Of a stretch of DNA of 64,000 nucleotides, positions 44,866 to 56,431 are shown in pieces. The notes under the pieces are model-generated. The model was not told where the DNA came from. It was given only the letters and a program-made list of their open reading frames with translations, and made no database searches. How positions within the stretch are numbered: the stretch's first letter is position 1; every line of letters begins with the position of its first letter. The translations under genes were made by a program, and so were the position numbers. The stretch is from Hyphomicrobiales bacterium (lineage in GTDB: Bacteria; Pseudomonadota; Alphaproteobacteria; Rhizobiales; Beijerinckiaceae), in the NCBI GenBank assembly GCA_027483505.1, contig JAIXUP010000040.1, positions 1 through 64,000 on the forward strand, read 5' to 3'.

Positions 44866-45237
44866 TCAGTTCGAACGTGTCCAGTTGACGGACCGGCAAA
44901 TGAACCCGCCGGCCACGCAGCCAGCGGTGGTCAACGCGTTGCCCGACAGGCTCATCTTGCCCGCATAGGTCCTGCCGTCTTCCGGATTGAAGGCCTGGCC
45001 CGCCCAGGAGTTGGCGCCGTTCGGCTTCATGTCGAAGAAGACGCGCTGTCCGACCTTGCCCTTTGATGTGGCCGGGTCCTTCAGCCATGAGATTGAGCCG
45101 CACAGGGCATCCCCGCACTTGGTGAAACGCACCCGGGATTCGCCATTCTCCCGCAACCACACACCGGTCGGGTCGGCCAAGGCCGGCGCTGCGCTGAGAA
45201 CCAGGGCAGCCGCAACGAAACAGACAGTCTTCATCAT
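44866..45237 (-). CDS. DUF2147 family exported protein
   Basis: A 123-residue protein with a signal peptide (KTVCFVAAALVLSAAPALA) and a DUF2147 domain. Conserved parts are PTGVWLRENGESRVRFTKCG, LCGSISWLKDP and FNPEDGRTYAGKMSLSGNAL, with AGCVAGGFICRS near the end. Four cysteines in the mature protein likely form disulfides. The family is periplasmic, of unknown function, with a small beta-barrel fold. GGAGG precedes the two adjacent ATG codons at 45237 and 45234. Confidence 0.9.
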   Translation of the reverse strand: MMKTVCFVAAALVLSAAPALADPTGVWLRENGESRVRFTKCGDALCGSISWLKDPATSKGKVGQRVFFDMKPNGANSWAGQAFNPEDGRTYAGKMSLSGNALTTAGCVAGGFICRSVNWTRSN

Positions 45238-45394
45238 GCTTCCTCCGATGCAGCCCTGTTTGCGGGCCGCTTGTTGTTCATATGTAAACTTTAGGGCAGC
45301 CATTGCCGCATTTCAACAGGCCCTCGGTTGCCGCGGACCGATTCCGGCGTCATGAATGCGGTGCTAAGGGTTTCCACGGGATCAGGACAACAGA

Positions 45395-46903
45395 ATGCCG
45401 ATGACCTATGACCTTGCCATCATCGGTGGCGGCATCAACGGCTGCGGAATCGCCCGGGATGCCGCGGGACGGGGCCTCAGCGTTCACCTCAGCGAAATGA
45501 ACGACCTGGCCAGCGGCACGTCGTCCTGGTCCACCAAGCTCATCCATGGCGGCCTGCGCTATCTCGAATACTACGAGTTCCGCCTCGTGCGCGAGGCGTT
45601 GATCGAGCGTGAACGGCTCTGGGCCATCGCGCCGCACATTATCCGCCCGCTGCGCTTCGTGCTGCCGCACCACAAGGGCCTGCGGCCGGCCTGGCTGCTG
45701 CGCCTCGGCCTGTTCCTTTATGACCATATCGGCGGCCGGAAGCTGCTTCCCGCCACGACGACACTGGATCTGGGCAGCGATGCCGCAGGCAAGCCACTGA
45801 AGCCGTGCCTGTTCACGAAAGGCTTCGAATACTCCGATTGCTGGGTCGACGACGCCCGTCTGGTCGCGCTCAACGCGCGCGATGCGGCGGCACGCGGCGC
45901 CGTGATCCGGACCCGGACGAAAGTCACCTCCGCGACACGCGAGAACGGCCTGTGGCAGTTGACAACGCAGGACATGCGCACGGGGACATCGGAGACCGTG
46001 GCTGCAAGGGCCCTCGTCAATGCAGCCGGGCCCTGGGTGGCGGAGGTGTTGAGCGGCGCCTTGCGGTCGAATTCGAAGGCGCGTGTGCGGCAGGTGCAGG
46101 GCTCCCACATCATCGTGCCGCGCATCTTCGACCATGACCGTGCCTACATTTTCCAGAATGCCGATGGCCGGATCATCTTCGCCATCCCGTATGAGCAGGA
46201 GTTCACCCTGATCGGCACCACCGATCAGGACTATCACGGCGATCCGGCGAAGGTGGCCATCACGCAAGGCGAGATCGACTATCTCTGCGCGGCGGCGAGC
46301 GAGTACTTCGCCAAGCCGGTCCTGCCGGAGCAGGTCGTCTGGACCTATTCCGGCGTCAGGCCACTCTACGATGACGGCGCCAGCGAGGCCAAGGCCGCCA
46401 CCCGGGACTATGTGTTCGAGATGGAGGCGCCTGACGGGGCGCCACCGCTGCTCTCGATCTTCGGCGGCAAGATCACCACCTACCGCCGCCTCGCCGAGGA
46501 GGCGCTCGAACGGCTTGAGCCGCACCTGCCCCATGCCGGCGCACGCAAGGCGGGCTGGACTGCGGACGAGCCGTTGCCCGGCGGGAACTTCGCACGCGGC
46601 GGGACCGAGGGCCTCGCTCGAGAACTGAAGGCCACGCACCCGTTCCTGTCGGAGAGGGACGCCCTGCGCCTTGCCCGCGCCTATGGCCATGAGGCCCGCA
46701 CCATCCTTGGCCAGGCGGCCTCTCGCGCAGATCTCGGCGCCGATTTCGGCGGAGGCCTCAGCGAGGCCGAAATCCGCCACCTGATCAGCCATGAATGGGC
46801 CATCGAAGCGGATGACGTCCTGTGGCGCCGCTCCAAGCTCGGCCTGCACCTCAACGCGGACCAGAAGCAGCATGTAGATGATTTCATGAGGAAACTGTCA
46901 TGA
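45395..46903 (+). CDS. glpD: Glycerol-3-phosphate dehydrogenase, aerobic
   Basis: A 502-residue FAD enzyme oxidising glycerol 3-phosphate to dihydroxyacetone phosphate and passing electrons to quinone at the membrane. The FAD motif is LAIIGGGINGCGIARDAAGR. Then come SGTSSWSTKLIHGGLRYLEY, TLIGTTDQDYHGDP, YSGVRPLYDDGASEAKAATR and SIFGGKITTYRRLAEEAL, all classic GlpD segments. It overlaps the following amidase gene by 4 nt, an unusual partner. No glycerol kinase or regulator is near. Confidence 0.95.
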   Translation: MPMTYDLAIIGGGINGCGIARDAAGRGLSVHLSEMNDLASGTSSWSTKLIHGGLRYLEYYEFRLVREALIERERLWAIAPHIIRPLRFVLPHHKGLRPAWLLRLGLFLYDHIGGRKLLPATTTLDLGSDAAGKPLKPCLFTKGFEYSDCWVDDARLVALNARDAAARGAVIRTRTKVTSATRENGLWQLTTQDMRTGTSETVAARALVNAAGPWVAEVLSGALRSNSKARVRQVQGSHIIVPRIFDHDRAYIFQNADGRIIFAIPYEQEFTLIGTTDQDYHGDPAKVAITQGEIDYLCAAASEYFAKPVLPEQVVWTYSGVRPLYDDGASEAKAATRDYVFEMEAPDGAPPLLSIFGGKITTYRRLAEEALERLEPHLPHAGARKAGWTADEPLPGGNFARGGTEGLARELKATHPFLSERDALRLARAYGHEARTILGQAASRADLGADFGGGLSEAEIRHLISHEWAIEADDVLWRRSKLGLHLNADQKQHVDDFMRKLS

Positions 46904-48306
46904 CCGACGCCTTCGATCACCACGCCGGTGTCGCCGAACTCCTGACCGCCTACCGCCGCAGGACGGTCTCGCCGGTGGAGGTTCTGACCGACGCCTACAG
47001 GCGGCTCGACGCCATTGCCGCAACGCTGAACCCGGTATCGTATGAGGATCGCGACGCAGCCTTCGTCGCCGCCCGCGCCTCGGAGGCGCGCTGGGCGCGC
47101 GGCGAACCGTGCGGTCAACTCGACGGCGTGGTCGGCAGCATCAAGTCGAACGTGATGAAGAACGGCTGGCCGATGCAGCGCGGCTCGAAGCTCTCGGCGC
47201 CTGTTCCCATGACCTTCGACAGCCCTGCCGTGGCCAGCCTTGAGCGCGCCGGAATGGTGGTGCTGTGCCAGACCACGATGCCGGAATTCGGCTGGAAAGG
47301 CGTAGGCGACAGCCCGCTCACCGGCATCACCCGCAACCCGCATGATCCATCGCGCACGACGGGCGGCTCATCTGCCGGTGCAGCGGTACTGGCCGCGCTC
47401 GGCATCGGGCACCTCCACCTTGGCACGGACGGCCTCGGCTCGGTCCGCATTCCGTCGAGCTTTTCCGGCGTCTTTGGCCTCAAGCCCAGCTTCGGCCGTG
47501 TTCCCGCCTATCCCGCCTCCCCATTCGGCATCCTGGCGCATCTCGGCCCGATGGCCCGCAGCGTCAGCGACGCGGCCCTCATGCTCAACGCCATGGCCCA
47601 GCCGGACGAGCGCGACATGCTGGCATGGAACACCACGCCCCCTGATTTCCGCATCGCGCTTGAGGACGGCGTCGCCGGCCTCAGGATCGGCTGGTCGCCG
47701 CGCCTCGGCTTCGTCGAAGGGCTCGACCCCGAGGTTGAACACATCTGCGCCGCTGCCGCGCGCCGCTTTGAACTGCTTGGCGCCAATGTCGAGGCGGCTG
47801 ATCCCGGCTTTGCCTATGAGGACGCCCGCCGTGCCGCCGATGTGATGTGGCAGGCCGGCGCCTCCGCCTTGTTGGGCGGCCTGCCGGAACAACGCAGGCC
47901 TGAACAGGATCCGGGCTTTGTCGCGGCCGGCCTTGCGGGGCAGGATCACAGCGCTGCGACGCTTGTCGCCGGGTTCCAGACCAGGGCGGTCATCGCCGAG
48001 ACCATGCGCCGCTACCATGAGCGCTACGACCTGCTCCTCACCCCGACGATGCCCGTCCCTGCCATCGAGGCCGGGCGCGACACGCCGGCCGATGGCAGCT
48101 TCGGCAATGATTGGGTGAACTGGTCGCCCTACACCTACCCGTTCAATCTCACGGGGCAGCCAGCGGCGTCGGTGCCGGTCGGCAAGACGGCATCTGGTCT
48201 GCCGGTCGGCCTGCAGATCGTCGGGCCGGCGCGCAAGGACCAGTTGGTGATGAAGGCAGCCCGCGCGCTCGAGAGCGCCGTGGGCTATGCCCATCTCAGC
48301 GACTGA
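46900..48306 (+). CDS. Amidase signature family protein
   Basis: A 468-residue amidase. The catalytic triad is visible: Lys82 (VGSIKSN), Ser157 (TTGGSSAGAA) and Ser181 in GTDGLGSVRIPSSFSG. GVFGLKPSFGRVP and TYPFNLTGQPAASVPVG are also typical. It hydrolyses an unspecified amide. The gene starts within the glpD stop (ATGA) and ends 11 bp inside the convergent MipA-like gene. GatA is unlikely because no gatB/gatC genes are near. Confidence 0.9.
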   Translation: MTDAFDHHAGVAELLTAYRRRTVSPVEVLTDAYRRLDAIAATLNPVSYEDRDAAFVAARASEARWARGEPCGQLDGVVGSIKSNVMKNGWPMQRGSKLSAPVPMTFDSPAVASLERAGMVVLCQTTMPEFGWKGVGDSPLTGITRNPHDPSRTTGGSSAGAAVLAALGIGHLHLGTDGLGSVRIPSSFSGVFGLKPSFGRVPAYPASPFGILAHLGPMARSVSDAALMLNAMAQPDERDMLAWNTTPPDFRIALEDGVAGLRIGWSPRLGFVEGLDPEVEHICAAAARRFELLGANVEAADPGFAYEDARRAADVMWQAGASALLGGLPEQRRPEQDPGFVAAGLAGQDHSAATLVAGFQTRAVIAETMRRYHERYDLLLTPTMPVPAIEAGRDTPADGSFGNDWVNWSPYTYPFNLTGQPAASVPVGKTASGLPVGLQIVGPARKDQLVMKAARALESAVGYAHLSD

Positions 48307-49108
48307 GGTCGAAGGACCAGGACGTCGAGAAGCCAAGTTCGAGTTGGTGCCGCGAGCCCAGCGGGCTCACCACGATCGGCGCCCGCGACGCCCCGCCCGT
48401 CAGGTAGTCGTACTTGACGTAGGCCGTCGACTTGACCGCCGGAGTCCAGCGATAGGTGGCTTGGGCCAGGGCGCCAACGCTGTGGACGCCGCCCTTGCCG
48501 CGATAGACCGGATAACCGGATGCGGCCGCTTCCGCCGGGCTGACCGAGTAGTAGCTGTCGATGTAACGCGTGTTGACGATGGTGAGGCGCGGCCCGGCGC
48601 CGAATGACCAGACCGCGTTCGGGTCTGTGAAGGCATCAAGCTTGAGTTCGCTGACGAGGCCCTGATGGCCACGCACGGCCTGCCTGAGGTCAGCGCGGGC
48701 ACGCAGCCAATGCGTCGGATAGTATTCCCCGAATCCGCCGATCTCGACGCCGAACGGCACCTTGTCGAGGCCGTTGAGGCGGCGCTGGTCCTTGCCGGAG
48801 CGCGGCATCACCACAGCCGCCCCGGCCCCGGCGCGCCAGTTGTCGCCGTTCACGAGCCCGAAGCTGATCGCGTCATCCTCCGCCGACCACCAGCGCACGG
48901 CGCCGGCCCGGCCGAAACTGATGATCGGGCGAAAGGCGATCGAAAAGCGGTCCGCGCCGGCATAGGTCGGCTGCATCCGCACGCCTGCGCCGACTGTCAT
49001 CTGCCAGGGATTCTGCGAATTGCCTTGGGCATGGCCGGACTGGCCGAGCGAAACAAGAAGACCACACCCTGCAAGCAAGGCCAGCACAAACCGACGGAAG
49101 ATCGCCAT
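48296..49108 (-). CDS. MipA/OmpV family outer membrane protein
   Basis: A 270-residue protein with a signal peptide (about residues 1-28, ending SGHAQG) and a beta-barrel-like sequence with alternating hydrophobic residues. VGAGVRMQPTYAGADRFS near the N-terminus and the C-terminal LELGFSTSWSFDLSR fit the MipA/OmpV family; MipA is a scaffold for murein enzymes in E. coli, while OmpV-type members are porin-like. I prefer the ATG at 49108 to a GTG at 49120. It overlaps the amidase end by 11 nt in the opposite direction. Confidence 0.87.
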   Translation of the reverse strand: MAIFRRFVLALLAGCGLLVSLGQSGHAQGNSQNPWQMTVGAGVRMQPTYAGADRFSIAFRPIISFGRAGAVRWWSAEDDAISFGLVNGDNWRAGAGAAVVMPRSGKDQRRLNGLDKVPFGVEIGGFGEYYPTHWLRARADLRQAVRGHQGLVSELKLDAFTDPNAVWSFGAGPRLTIVNTRYIDSYYSVSPAEAAASGYPVYRGKGGVHSVGALAQATYRWTPAVKSTAYVKYDYLTGGASRAPIVVSPLGSRHQLELGFSTSWSFDLSR

Positions 49109-49219
49109 GGACGCAGACACCCGGACACGATACGCGATCCGGCGCTCGTGCCCGGACCCTGCATTTATCCTGAATGAAAGATGTAAGGCGATGGCTAACG
49201 AATGTGGTTAAGCGACTGT

Positions 49220-49801
49220 TTATCGCTGACCGTCCCATTTGCTGATGGCATCGGCGGCAAGCCCCCCCATGCGGGCATGTGGACGGCCGCCGGTCGACAT
49301 GCAAAGCGCGAACAGGATTTCGTCGGGCCGTGGCGCATCCGGCACCACGCAGGTGATCGCATCGAAATGCGAGCGCACATAGGCCGCATCCTTGTGATGG
49401 ATCGGCAGGTCGATCCCCGTCCCCATCGCCGCGACCTTGGCGGCGGACGGCACAATGGCCAGCGCCTGACCGATCAGTTCGCGCATCGCGTAGCCGCCGG
49501 GAACATGCCAGAGCGCGCCGTGCTCCACTTCGCCGTTCACGCCCACGATCGAGCCCTTGCCGTAGGCCTCGACCTCCGCCGGCTTGAGGCCCATGGCGGC
49601 GCACAGCCGCGTCGAGCATTCGAGCCCGAGCGGCTTGAGCTCATCCATGAACCATTGCAGGTCCGGCTCATAGCGGCCTGCGAACGGATTCTGGATCACG
49701 GCCGCCACCCAGCCCTTGCGCACGGGAGTGGCGAGGTCCGGTCCGCCGTCATGGCGGATGTCTTCGACACAGGTGACGAGCTTGCGCAGCCTGACGGTCA
49801 T
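49220..49801 (-). CDS. Amino acid synthesis family protein (DUF1185)
   Basis: A 193-residue protein of the DUF1185 family, named amino acid synthesis protein without firm biochemistry. Visible segments are RKLVTCVEDIRHDGGPDL at the N-terminus, AVIQNPFAGRYEPDLQWFMD, and VNGEVEHGALWHVPGGYAMR in the centre. No signal peptide or membrane helix. It overlaps the UPF0280 gene by 4 nt and is the last gene of the minus-strand catabolic cluster. Its association with a 6-hydroxynicotinate-reductase-like protein and a molybdenum hydroxylase suggests a step in ring catabolism rather than biosynthesis (inference). Confidence 0.85.
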   Translation of the reverse strand: MTVRLRKLVTCVEDIRHDGGPDLATPVRKGWVAAVIQNPFAGRYEPDLQWFMDELKPLGLECSTRLCAAMGLKPAEVEAYGKGSIVGVNGEVEHGALWHVPGGYAMRELIGQALAIVPSAAKVAAMGTGIDLPIHHKDAAYVRSHFDAITCVVPDAPRPDEILFALCMSTGGRPHARMGGLAADAISKWDGQR

Positions 49802-50673
49802 TTGTCGATTCCTGAACGGGTCTGGAGAAAGGTGTCTAGGGTTGTCGTGCGGCCCTGAAGCGTGAGGGCCGCATCCACGATCAACCCGCGGTCACGGAAG
49901 CTTCGCGCGAGCGCCACGCCATTATCGAGCGCAAGGTCGATCTCCGCCGTGGACAGAGGCGGAACAAGCACCGTCACCGGGCGCTCGCCGAGATCGCTGT
50001 CTGGATCGAGGTCGCGCGCGGGCCGGCGGACCACACGCGGATGATCCAGGTTGACGGCATTGGCCACAAGGCTGGCCGCCGCATCTGCGGCTGCAGCGTT
50101 CCGGGCCAGGACAGTCACCGAATCTGCGATCCCGAGCGAAAAGGACCGGCCCTGCGCGCCGGACGTGGCGATGCCGCGAACCGGCATCTCCGCCTTCAGG
50201 AACAGCTCCGCACTCTCGACCGGAATGGTGGAGCGCGAAAAATCGCCGACCACGCCCACCGTCAGGCTTTCCCCCGGGCTCATGTGAACGGCGACATCAC
50301 CGCCGTCATTGACAAAGGCGCGGCGCAGCCGGGCCGCGCCGAGCATGACAGCCAGCATTTCGTCGGCGACAGCGCCAGCCACGGCCGCCATCGGCGTGAT
50401 GAAAAAGCCGTCGAAGGGGGCGCAGGCATCACACATCCGCCGCGCGGTCGGCAGCGCCACCTCGGGCCGCGCCGCCATCGGCTTGCGCAGCTCCGGCAAC
50501 TCCGAGACGAGTTCATCCAGAATGGTCTGAAAACGGATGGCAGCGGCGCGATAGGCCGCCTCGACGTCGCTCTCGGCGCCCCAGGCGCGCAGCACCAGAT
50601 CGATCGGGCCGTGTTGCATGTGCACCTGCCCGCCGACCAGTTCCTGTACCAGCGGTCGCTGGACCATCGCCAT
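49798..50673 (-). CDS. UPF0280 family protein (ApbE-like fold)
   Basis: A 291-residue protein of UPF0280 (COG2122), which is distantly related to ApbE flavin transferases. The glycine/alanine-rich stretch FITPMAAVAGAVADEMLAV and the following FVNDGGDVAVHM are the family core. The stretch GIATSGAQGRSFSLGIADSV resembles the ApbE substrate/FAD-binding region. Function is unknown; flavinylation of a partner or a hydrolase role have both to be considered. It overlaps DUF1185 by 4 nt and its start shares one base with the MarR stop, so it is translationally coupled. Confidence 0.87.
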   Translation of the reverse strand: MAMVQRPLVQELVGGQVHMQHGPIDLVLRAWGAESDVEAAYRAAAIRFQTILDELVSELPELRKPMAARPEVALPTARRMCDACAPFDGFFITPMAAVAGAVADEMLAVMLGAARLRRAFVNDGGDVAVHMSPGESLTVGVVGDFSRSTIPVESAELFLKAEMPVRGIATSGAQGRSFSLGIADSVTVLARNAAAADAAASLVANAVNLDHPRVVRRPARDLDPDSDLGERPVTVLVPPLSTAEIDLALDNGVALARSFRDRGLIVDAALTLQGRTTTLDTFLQTRSGIDK

Positions 50674-51134
50674 CAGCCAAGTTTCCCGATCAAGCCAAGC
50701 AACAGGTTTGCCTCGCTCGGCGTCAAGGGCGCAAGCGTCTTCTGCGACACCTTCGGAGCGAGGTGAATCATTTTCCGCGCGGCCTGTTCGCCTTCCGGCG
50801 TCAGGCTGATCATCACCAGCCGGGCGTCGAGCGGATCAGTGGACTGCGCGACCCAGCCTCTCCTGGCGAGACGGCCGACGACGCTGAAGATCGTCGCAGG
50901 GTCCATGGCCGTCAGCCGCCCCAGCAGGTTCTGGGAGGTCGGCCCAAGCTCGTGCAGCTTGGCGAGCGCCGCGAACTGCGTCGGCGTCACCCCGAACTGC
51001 TCCATCACCGCATTGAAGTGTTCGGTCGCCCGCTGCTGCGCCTTGCGCAGGAGGAACCCGACCTGATCTTCGAGGATGTATGGCGGGACAGCGCCAGCCG
51101 CGCCCTGGCTCTTTCGTCTGGCAAGCGCGCTCAT
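50673..51134 (-). CDS. MarR family transcriptional regulator
   Basis: A 153-residue winged-helix regulator. The DNA-binding domain includes FGVTPTQFAALAKLHELGP, SQNLLGRLTAMDPATIFSVV (recognition helix) and the wing RRGWVAQSTDPLDARLVMIS. MarR proteins are usually repressors released by small aromatic or carboxylate ligands. It is embedded in the ring-catabolism cluster: the ATG at 51134 overlaps the stop of the 6-hydroxynicotinate-reductase-like gene by 4 nt. It may respond to the pathway substrate; the palindromes nearby are candidate targets but none is proven. Confidence 0.92.
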   Translation of the reverse strand: MSALARRKSQGAAGAVPPYILEDQVGFLLRKAQQRATEHFNAVMEQFGVTPTQFAALAKLHELGPTSQNLLGRLTAMDPATIFSVVGRLARRGWVAQSTDPLDARLVMISLTPEGEQAARKMIHLAPKVSQKTLAPLTPSEANLLLGLIGKLG

Positions 51135-52630
51135 CTCAGCCGGTCCTTTGGCCACGGGTTGCCATCGGGCCATGGCTCGATCCGGGCATCGGACGCAAAG
51201 GCGCGGATCATCTCGTCCATGCTGACAATGTCACCGCCATGGCCGCCAAGCTTCTCATAGAGCGCGCGCGGCAGCGTAAATTCGATCGGCGCCACGATGG
51301 CAGGGGTCGGCACATATCCGAACGAGCCTTTCGGCATGCGCGTCACATCCGCCATCACGGTGATGCCGCCGCCCGCCCAGATGTACGCCGGCGCGCCGCC
51401 CAGCGTCACCCGCGTCTCGCCCTTCGCCACAGAGCGGGTCAGCAGCACCGGATTCTCGCTGACCCCGGCCCGGAGGCTCCCGCCTGCACCAGCCATGAAC
51501 AGCACCGAGCACAGCGAAGGCTCGCAGTTCTCGCCGATGCGGGCCACAACCAGGCGCACCGCATCCGGCATCTCGGCGGGCACCGGCACGAGATTGTCGT
51601 CGAGAACGCAGTAGAGCGCGTCCTCGCCCGTCGTCGAGGTCAGCAACAGCCGCATGCCCGGCCATGCCACCGCCGGGTCGATCTTCTGGATGATCGACAG
51701 CGGATCGGAAATGTCGGTGCCGCCCCAGCCAAGCCCCGGATTGGCCACCTGGAAGTAACGCCCTGGCGTCGACTTGCGCCCGCGTACGCGGATGCCGCCG
51801 GGCCGCATGTCGAGCACGCGGCCGGCCTGATGCTCGGTCAGAACGCCGGTGATGTGGTCATCGACCACGATCACCTCATCGACATTCCCAAGCCATTGCT
51901 TGGCGAAGATGCCGACGGTGGCCGAGCCGCAGCCCACCCGCATGCGCTCCTCCGGCTTGCCGTCGACAATCGGAGCGGCGTTCGCCTGCACGATCACGCT
52001 GTGCCCGCCCGGAATGCTCATCTCGACCGCCTCGCCGGAGCAGAGCTTCAGCAAGGTGTCGCAGGTGACATTGCCCTCCTTCTTCGAGCCCCCGGTAAGG
52101 TGGCGCACGCCGCCGATCGAGAGCATCTGCGAGCCATATTCTGCCGTGGTCACATGGCCGACCTGCTCGCCGCCGACCATGACCGGCGCGGCTTCAGGCC
52201 CGAGATGCCGGTCGGTGTCGATCTTCACCTTGACGCCGCAATAGGAGAAAATGCCCTCCGTCACGACCGTGACGGTGTCGACGCCCTCGTGCTGTGACGA
52301 GACGATGAAAGGCGCGGGCTTATAGTCCGGATAGGTTGTGCCGGAACCGACGCCGGTGATGAAGGTGCGCGACGCATCGAGCGGCTGGCCATCCCAGTCC
52401 GTGCCGGCAAACTCGACCAGCTTGCCGCCGCCATCCACCGTCCGCTGCATCAAGAGCACCGGGTCTGTCCGGACCAATTGACCCTCGACATTCGCATAGC
52501 GCGAGCAAGCACCGGCCCGACCCGGCCTGATCCGGCACAGCACCGGACACGCGTCGCAACGCACGATGCCCTCGCCCTCGGCAGCGCCGAACTTGGCCGA
52601 GCGCGCGGCGGTGGAGAGGCTGTCGGTCAT
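51131..52630 (-). CDS. 6-hydroxynicotinate reductase-like iron-sulfur protein
   Basis: A 499-residue protein resembling 6-hydroxynicotinate reductase (Hnr) of Eubacterium barkeri. The N-terminus holds a CDACPVLCRIRPGRAGAC cluster motif (Cys25, Cys28, Cys32, Cys42), probably binding [4Fe-4S]. Downstream are VVTEGIFSYCGVKVKIDTDR, RVGCGSATVGIFAKQW and EVIVVDDHITGVLTEHQAG. Hnr reduces 6-hydroxynicotinate to 1,4,5,6-tetrahydro-6-oxonicotinate. The substrate here is not proven. I chose the ATG at 52630 (MTDSLST); the open frame runs further into a palindromic repeat and is not coding there. It is coupled to marR. Confidence 0.82.
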   Translation of the reverse strand: MTDSLSTAARSAKFGAAEGEGIVRCDACPVLCRIRPGRAGACSRYANVEGQLVRTDPVLLMQRTVDGGGKLVEFAGTDWDGQPLDASRTFITGVGSGTTYPDYKPAPFIVSSQHEGVDTVTVVTEGIFSYCGVKVKIDTDRHLGPEAAPVMVGGEQVGHVTTAEYGSQMLSIGGVRHLTGGSKKEGNVTCDTLLKLCSGEAVEMSIPGGHSVIVQANAAPIVDGKPEERMRVGCGSATVGIFAKQWLGNVDEVIVVDDHITGVLTEHQAGRVLDMRPGGIRVRGRKSTPGRYFQVANPGLGWGGTDISDPLSIIQKIDPAVAWPGMRLLLTSTTGEDALYCVLDDNLVPVPAEMPDAVRLVVARIGENCEPSLCSVLFMAGAGGSLRAGVSENPVLLTRSVAKGETRVTLGGAPAYIWAGGGITVMADVTRMPKGSFGYVPTPAIVAPIEFTLPRALYEKLGGHGGDIVSMDEMIRAFASDARIEPWPDGNPWPKDRLR

Positions 52631-52645
52631 GCCGCAAACCCTACC

Positions 52646-52804
52646 CGCGCGTTTCCGGGGCCGAGTAGCGCAAGCGGATCGGAACCCGGAATCCAGGCAT
52701 TGTCTTGTGAGCGCAGCGAACACAGAATTTCGAGCGCTTCGCGCGAAACGATCTCTGGATTCCGGGTTCCATTCCGCTGCGCTGCATGGCCCCGGAAACG
52801 CGCG
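52646..52804. repeat. 159-bp imperfect palindromic element
   Basis: The outer arms CGCGCGTTTCCGGGGCC and GGCCCCGGAAACGCGCG are exact inverted copies. Inside them are GGAACCCGGAATCCAG and CTGGATTCCGGGTTCC, also exact inverted copies, with partly matching GCGCAAGCGGAT/ATTCCGCTGCGC segments between. A loop of about 65 bp contains smaller GCGAAGCGC-type symmetry. It fills almost all of the 187-bp gap between the Hnr-like gene and the molybdenum hydroxylase gene. Such elements look like mobile palindromic units (MITE- or REP-like) of Hyphomicrobiales. Confidence 0.85.
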
Positions 52805-52817
52805 AAAGTTTCGGCCA

Positions 52818-55570
<2,753 letters not shown>

Positions 55571-55571
<1 letters not shown>

Positions 55572-56431
55572 CAGGCAACGCTCCGGACGGCACCGCCCGC
55601 AAAGCCGGCCAGCACATCGCGAACCAGCGTCAGCGCCGCGTCCTGTCGGTATGCACCCGTACTGCGCACGTCGTTGATGGGCCGAAGCCCGGCGAGATGG
55701 TCCACCGCGACGATGTCAGGCGCATCGGCAAGGCTCTTCCCTTGCAAGGCGGCCTCAAGAGCGGTCAATCGCTGCGCCACCGCCGAGCATGAGCCGACAG
55801 CCAGACGCGCAGCCGTAATTGCGCCCTTGTCCGCCTCAATCACCGCAGCAACCATGACGATCGAGATCACCAGATACTTTCGCGCGCCGAGCTTCAGGAA
55901 CCGTCCCTGGCCCGCCGATTTCGGCACCAGCAGCGCGGTCACGATCTCGTCTGCTTCCACCGCTGTCGCGCGATAGCCCGTGATGAAGTCCGGGATGGGC
56001 ACAAGCCGCACCCCGCGCTGCGAGCTGAGTTCCACTTCGGCATCCAGCGTCAGCAGGCACGGAATGCCGTCCCCGGCAGGCGATGCGGTGCAGATATTCC
56101 CCGCCAGCGTGCCGCGGTTCTGGATCTGCACGCCGCCGACCTCGCGCGCCGCCATGCGGTAGCCATCGAACAGCGGCGGCAGGTCTGCACGGATCAGATC
56201 GGTCCAGGTCGTCAGCGCCCCGAACCGCCAGTGGTCAGCATGCTCGCTTATCCCGCGCAATGCGCTGAGAGCGGACATGTCGAGCACGTCCTTGTGGGCA
56301 GGATCGCCCCAGGCGCGCCGCGTTGCGAAGGCTGGATAGACATCCGTGCCGCCCGCCAAAACCTGCACGTCGTGTCGGGCGCGGATTGCGAGCGCGTCAG
56401 TGAGCGTAGCGGGACGATGATAGCCGATCAT
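55571..56431 (-). CDS. FAD-binding subunit of the molybdenum hydroxylase
   Basis: A 286-residue protein of the CoxM/XdhB type. The N-terminal FAD motif VLAGGTDVYPAFATRR and the second motif VGGVQIQNRGTLAGNICTAS are clear, and the C-terminal CO-dehydrogenase flavoprotein domain follows (KLGARKYLVISIV). It passes electrons from the molybdenum/iron-sulfur subunit to NAD or a quinone. It overlaps the hydantoinase B gene by 4 nt on the upstream side and the fused hydroxylase gene by 1 nt on the downstream side, so the proteins are made together. Confidence 0.92.

Noticed and set aside
52631-52723. N-terminal extension of the 6-hydroxynicotinate-reductase-like protein
   Set aside because: This stretch lies within the 159-bp palindromic element and has no protein-like conservation.
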